Shown here: piece after piece, positions 6,205-9,042 of the stretch
Position numbering within the stretch: the stretch's first letter is position 1
How the letters are laid out: each line of letters begins with the position of its first letter
NCBI GenBank assembly: GCA_964593515.1
Contig: CAZQJH010000065.1
Location: 1 to 9,042, forward strand
Direction of reading: 5' to 3'
Source: JAXJYR01 sp964593515
Lineage (GTDB): Bacteria; Bacillota_I; Bacilli_A; Erysipelotrichales; Erysipelotrichaceae
Length of the DNA stretch: 9,042 nucleotides
Notes under the pieces: model-generated
The model's input: the letters and a program-made list of their open reading frames with translations, nothing else
Told to the model about the DNA's origin: nothing
Database searches by the model: none
Translations under genes and position numbers: made by a program

Positions 6205-7597
6205 TCAAGATATCTTACAAGATCAAGAATATAAATATGGTTTTCATGACGAAGATACTTCGGTTTATAAAACTAATAAAGGATTAACAAGAGAAACAAT
6301 TATTGAAATCTCAACGATTAAAAAAGAACCAGAATGGATGCTTGAATATCGTTTAAAAGCTTTTGAACACTTTGAAAAAACACCTATTCAAGCTTGGGGA
6401 CCAGATTTATCACATATTGATTTTGATGATTATACTTATTATGTTAAACCTAGTGATAAAACGGAAAGTAGTTGGGAAGAAGTTCCTGATACAATCAAAG
6501 ATACATTTGATAAATTAGGAATTCCAGAAGCAGAAAAAGATTTCTTAGCTGGAGTTACAACTCAATATGATAGTGAAGCCGTTTATCATAATATGTTAGC
6601 TGAAGTTGAAGAAAAAGGAGTTATCTTCTTAGATACGGATACAGCTTTAAAGAAACATCCTGATTTATTTAAAAAATATTTTGGGAAAATTATTCCTTAT
6701 ACTGATAACAAATTTGCGGCTTTAAATAGTTGTGTTTGGTCAGGTGGAAGTTTTATTTATGTACCTAAAGGAGTTAAATTAGAAAAACCATTACAATCAT
6801 ATTTTAGAATTAATACTGAACGTAGTGGTCAATTTGAACGTACTTTAATTATTGTTGATGAAGGTGCTGATGTTCATTATGTCGAAGGATGTACGGCACC
6901 AATCTATTCTAAAGATTCATTACATGCAGCTGTGGTAGAAATTTATGTGCATAAGAATGCTAAATGTCGTTATTCAACAGTCCAAAACTGGTCAGATAAC
7001 ATTGTAAACTTAGTTACTAAACGTGCTAAAGTTTACGAAAATGGAGCAATGGAGTGGATTGATGGTAATATTGGTAGTGGAATTAATATGAAATATCCGG
7101 CTTGTGTTTTAGCTGAACCTTATGCTAAAGGTACATGTATTTCAATTGCCGTAGCCGCAAAAAATCAAATCCAAGATGCTGGAGCTAAAATGATTCACTT
7201 AGCCCCTTATACTTCAAGTAATATTATTTCTAAATCAGTTTCAAGAACTGGTGGGGAAGTTAACTATCGTGGAGTTGTTCAACATAGTAAAAATGCTGAT
7301 TATGCTAAAAGTAAAGTTGAATGTGATACTTTAATCTTAGATAAATTATCACGAAGTGATACGATTCCAACTAATATTAGTGAAAACCAAACTAGTCAAA
7401 TTGAACATGAAGCAACCGTTTCTAATATTAGTGAAGAACAATTATTCTATTTAATGTCACGTGGTTTAACTAAATCACAAGCAACTGAAATGATCGTTAT
7501 GGGATTTTTAGAACCATTTACTAGTGAATTACCAATGGAATATGCGGTTGAATTAAACCAATTAATGAAATTAGATATGAGTGATTCAATTGGATAA
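6197..7597 (+). CDS. sufB: SufB, Fe-S cluster scaffold protein
   Basis: Main scaffold on which the cluster is built, working with SufC and SufD in the cytosol. Its 466 residues match the usual length for Firmicute SufB. The C-terminal half carries the core: [63 protein letters not shown] and [20 protein letters not shown]376 and E405 align with E. coli Cys405 and Glu434, needed for cluster assembly. The loop [10 protein letters not shown] stands where proteobacterial SufB has CGAHTFP, as in Bacillus. The start is ATG 6197, 4 nt after AAGGTGAT (6185-6192); the in-frame ATG at 6182 precedes that site. It overlaps sufU by 8 nt, and the next gene probably starts inside its last 8 nt. Confidence 0.97.
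   Translation: MSNQDILQDQEYKYGFHDEDTSVYKTNKGLTRETIIEISTIKKEPEWMLEYRLKAFEHFEKTPIQAWGPDLSHIDFDDYTYYVKPSDKTESSWEEVPDTIKDTFDKLGIPEAEKDFLAGVTTQYDSEAVYHNMLAEVEEKGVIFLDTDTALKKHPDLFKKYFGKIIPYTDNKFAALNSCVWSGGSFIYVPKGVKLEKPLQSYFRINTERSGQFERTLIIVDEGADVHYVEGCTAPIYSKDSLHAAVVEIYVHKNAKCRYSTVQNWSDNIVNLVTKRAKVYENGAMEWIDGNIGSGINMKYPACVLAEPYAKGTCISIAVAAKNQIQDAGAKMIHLAPYTSSNIISKSVSRTGGEVNYRGVVQHSKNADYAKSKVECDTLILDKLSRSDTIPTNISENQTSQIEHEATVSNISEEQLFYLMSRGLTKSQATEMIVMGFLEPFTSELPMEYAVELNQLMKLDMSDSIG
7579..7585 (+). promoter_or_regulatory. Degenerate ribosome site supporting a TTG start at 7590
   Basis: GAGTGAT stands 4 nt before TTG 7590. The sufB site AAGGTGAT stands 4 nt before its ATG, so the core AGTGAT differs from GGTGAT by one base at identical spacing. 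The competing GTG at 7581 lies inside this site and has only A/T-rich sequence before it. Confidence 0.55.
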
Positions 7598-8108
7598 AAA
7601 GATTATTCGAAAACAAGTCTTAGCTAAAAGAAAAGCTTTAACTTTAGCCCAAATTAATGACTATAGTTTATTAATTTGTGATCAATTAAGAACTTATCTA
7701 AAAGGTAATATTGCTTTATATCATGCTTATGGTAGTGAAGTTAAATTAGATTCATTATTTAATGATTATGAATTTGCCCTCCCTAAAGTTATTGATGATA
7801 CAACGATTGCCTTTTATATGAATACTAATGAATATATCGAAGGAAGCTTTAAGATAAAAGAACCTTTAAGTAAGCAATTAGTATTACCTAAAGATATCGA
7901 TGTGATGGTAATTCCATTAGTAGCATTTGATGATAAGCTTAATCGAATGGGACATGGTAAAGGTTATTATGATCGTTATTTAAAACAAACTAATTGTTTA
8001 AAAATTGGGGTTGGCTTTGAGTGTCAAAAAGTTGATGCTTTACCTTGTGAAGATCATGATATTCCTTTAGATATTATTATTAGTGAAAAACATATATATA
8101 AACTTTAA
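7590..8108 (+). CDS. fau: 5-formyltetrahydrofolate cyclo-ligase (MTHFS)
   Basis: ATP-dependent conversion of 5-formyl-THF to 5,10-methenyl-THF, which returns the stored folate to the one-carbon pool and removes an inhibitor of folate enzymes; cytosolic. With a TTG start it has 172 residues, near the lower end for the family. Features are the basic N-terminal helix [17 protein letters not shown] (nucleotide binding), YGSEVKL with E50, the strand [12 protein letters not shown], the hallmark [14 protein letters not shown] (118-131), and [10 protein letters not shown] near the end. TTG 7590 is chosen because it overlaps the sufB stop by 8 nt exactly as the other operon junctions do, and because the protein then begins like its relatives. 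GTG 7581 would add three residues (MIQ). It is the last gene before a strong terminator, so it belongs to the suf transcript. Confidence 0.92.
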   Translation: MDKKIIRKQVLAKRKALTLAQINDYSLLICDQLRTYLKGNIALYHAYGSEVKLDSLFNDYEFALPKVIDDTTIAFYMNTNEYIEGSFKIKEPLSKQLVLPKDIDVMVIPLVAFDDKLNRMGHGKGYYDRYLKQTNCLKIGVGFECQKVDALPCEDHDIPLDIIISEKHIYKL

Positions 8109-8134
8109 TGGATTCATTTTGAATCCATTTTTTT
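8107..8134 (+). terminator. Rho-independent terminator of the suf operon
   Basis: A perfect 9-bp stem, AATGGATTC (8107-8115) with GAATCCATT (8121-8129), has a 5-nt loop and a seven-T run at 8128-8134. The stem starts inside the TAA of the cyclo-ligase gene. It separates the operon from the carboxypeptidase gene. Confidence 0.9.
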
Positions 8135-8176
8135 CATTTATTGCTTATTTTGCCATATACTTAAGCGAGGGATAAT

Positions 8177-9042
8177 ATGAAAAAATGTTTGTTGATATGC
8201 TTATGTTTATGTTTGTTATTTCCAATAAAGCTTAAAGCTTTAGAATTAGATGTAGGTAGTGCTTATTTAATTGATGCTAATAGTGGGGAAGTTATTTATG
8301 CAAAAGATGAAGAAGTAAAAATGTATCCGGCTAGTATGACGAAAATGATGACTTTATTACTTGTTTTTGAAGCTTTGCAAAAACAAGAATTAAAGTGGGA
8401 TGATTTAGTTGTTGCAACCAAAGAAGCGTGTATGATGGGAGGTACCCAAATATATCTTCAAGAAAATGAAACAATGTCTGTTAAAGATTTAGTATATAGT
8501 GTTTGTTTAGCTAGTGCTAATGATGCTAGTGTAGCCTTAGGCGTCCATTTAAAAGGTTCTCATAAGCGTTTTGTTGAGGCAATGAATAATAAGGTTAAAC
8601 AATTAAACCTAGTTAATACTCACTTTATGAATGCTAATGGATTACATCATGATAATCATTATTCATGTGCAAAAGATATGGCTATTATAGCTCAAGCTTT
8701 ACTTAAAGTAGGTAAAGAAGAACTTTTAAATATAACTAGTAGTTATGAATATTATATTAGAGAAGATAGTGAACCATTTTGGTTAGTTAATACAAATAAA
8801 CTATTAAAAAGCTATGAGGGGGTTGATGGATTAAAAACTGGATTTACTTCCCAAGCATTATCTTGTATTTGTGTAAGTGCTAAAAGAAATAAGAGTAGAT
8901 TAATAGGTGTGGTAATGAAAGCAAGTGATAGTAAAATACGTAATAAAGCAATGAGCGAAATGTTAGATTATGGTTTTATGATGCTTAAAGAACAATATTT
9001 ATATGAACCTAATAAGTATAAATATCAATATAAAATTAATCA
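8177..9042 (+). CDS. D-alanyl-D-alanine carboxypeptidase (DacA/DacF type), 3' end outside window
   Basis: A secreted penicillin-binding protein that trims the terminal D-Ala from peptidoglycan stem peptides. 288 residues are visible and the frame is still open at the window end. Residues 1-21 are a signal peptide (MKKCLLICLC and onward, very Cys/Leu-rich) with probable cleavage after LKA. The peptidase S11 triad is complete: SMTK with nucleophile S53 and K56, SAN at 113-115, and KTG at 220-222 in VDGLKTGFTSQA. The patterns ASMTKMM and LASANDASVAL match DacF-like enzymes. The catalytic domain ends near residue 270 (MLDYGFMML). The C-terminal stalk and membrane anchor expected in this family would lie beyond the window. 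The start is ATG 8177, 6 nt after GAGGGA (8167-8172). It follows the suf terminator by about 40 nt, and I found no convincing promoter, so its own promoter is unresolved. Confidence 0.93.
   Translation, partial: MKKCLLICLCLCLLFPIKLKALELDVGSAYLIDANSGEVIYAKDEEVKMYPASMTKMMTLLLVFEALQKQELKWDDLVVATKEACMMGGTQIYLQENETMSVKDLVYSVCLASANDASVALGVHLKGSHKRFVEAMNNKVKQLNLVNTHFMNANGLHHDNHYSCAKDMAIIAQALLKVGKEELLNITSSYEYYIREDSEPFWLVNTNKLLKSYEGVDGLKTGFTSQALSCICVSAKRNKSRLIGVVMKASDSKIRNKAMSEMLDYGFMMLKEQYLYEPNKYKYQYKIN

Noticed and set aside
7325..7380. Loss of the CGAHTFP motif in SufB
   Set aside because: Firmicute SufB normally has an SDTIP-type loop here, and the key residues C376 and E405 are retained.
7581..7589. 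GTG start for the cyclo-ligase at 7581
   Set aside because: No ribosome site precedes it and it lies inside the GAGTGAT that fits TTG 7590. The overlap pattern with the other junctions also favours 7590.
8156..8161. TATACT as a -10 box for the carboxypeptidase gene
   Set aside because: No acceptable -35 box at 16-18 bp, and the implied start would fall inside the ribosome site, leaving almost no leader.
1..9042. CRISPR array, insertion sequence, tRNA, phage or toxin-antitoxin module
   Set aside because: No spaced repeats, transposase motifs, cloverleaf structures or paired small genes were seen on reading both strands. The content is ordinary housekeeping.

Overview
The window reads as chromosomal housekeeping DNA from a strongly AT-rich, low-GC Firmicute. 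Three things point there: the purine-rich Shine-Dalgarno sites (AGGAGG or AAGGTGAT), the gene order sufC-sufD-sufS-sufU-sufB with a SufU scaffold/transferase in place of SufA/SufE, and extracytoplasmic PrsA-type foldases. A lineage near Erysipelotrichia/Coprobacillaceae is plausible from the short SufD and the general look of the proteins, but that is inference. I see no mobile element, CRISPR array, tRNA, rRNA or phage gene.

Left part (1-2742). The window opens inside the end of an unrecognised plus-strand gene. It is closed by a long hairpin that also serves as terminator for the converging HIT gene. The minus strand carries, in transcription order, a membrane-anchored PrsA-like parvulin foldase, a lipoprotein that looks like a PrsA relative with a degenerated parvulin domain, a hairpin, and a HIT-family nucleotide-binding protein. 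A near-consensus sigma-A promoter (TTGCTT, 17 bp, TATAAT) at 2772-2800 drives the set.

Middle (2743-2922). A 180-bp divergent intergenic region holds that promoter and a weaker one facing sufC, which overlaps a direct repeat of GGTAAAAT.

Right part (2923-8134). A tightly packed operon follows: sufC, sufD, sufS, sufU, sufB and a 5-formyltetrahydrofolate cyclo-ligase gene, ended by a clear rho-independent terminator. SufS (PLP cysteine desulfurase) takes sulfur from cysteine, SufU relays it, and the SufB/SufC/SufD ATPase-scaffold complex assembles the Fe-S cluster. Three junctions overlap by exactly 8 nt in an NTGNNTAA pattern. This pattern argues that the cyclo-ligase starts at TTG 7590 and is translationally coupled to sufB. 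SufD is far shorter than the usual form.

End (8177-9042). A secreted D-alanyl-D-alanine carboxypeptidase of the DacA/DacF type runs off the window.

I found no clearly new system. The points most worth checking are the folate enzyme wired into the SUF operon, the miniature SufD, and the pseudo-parvulin lipoprotein beside the intact foldase.
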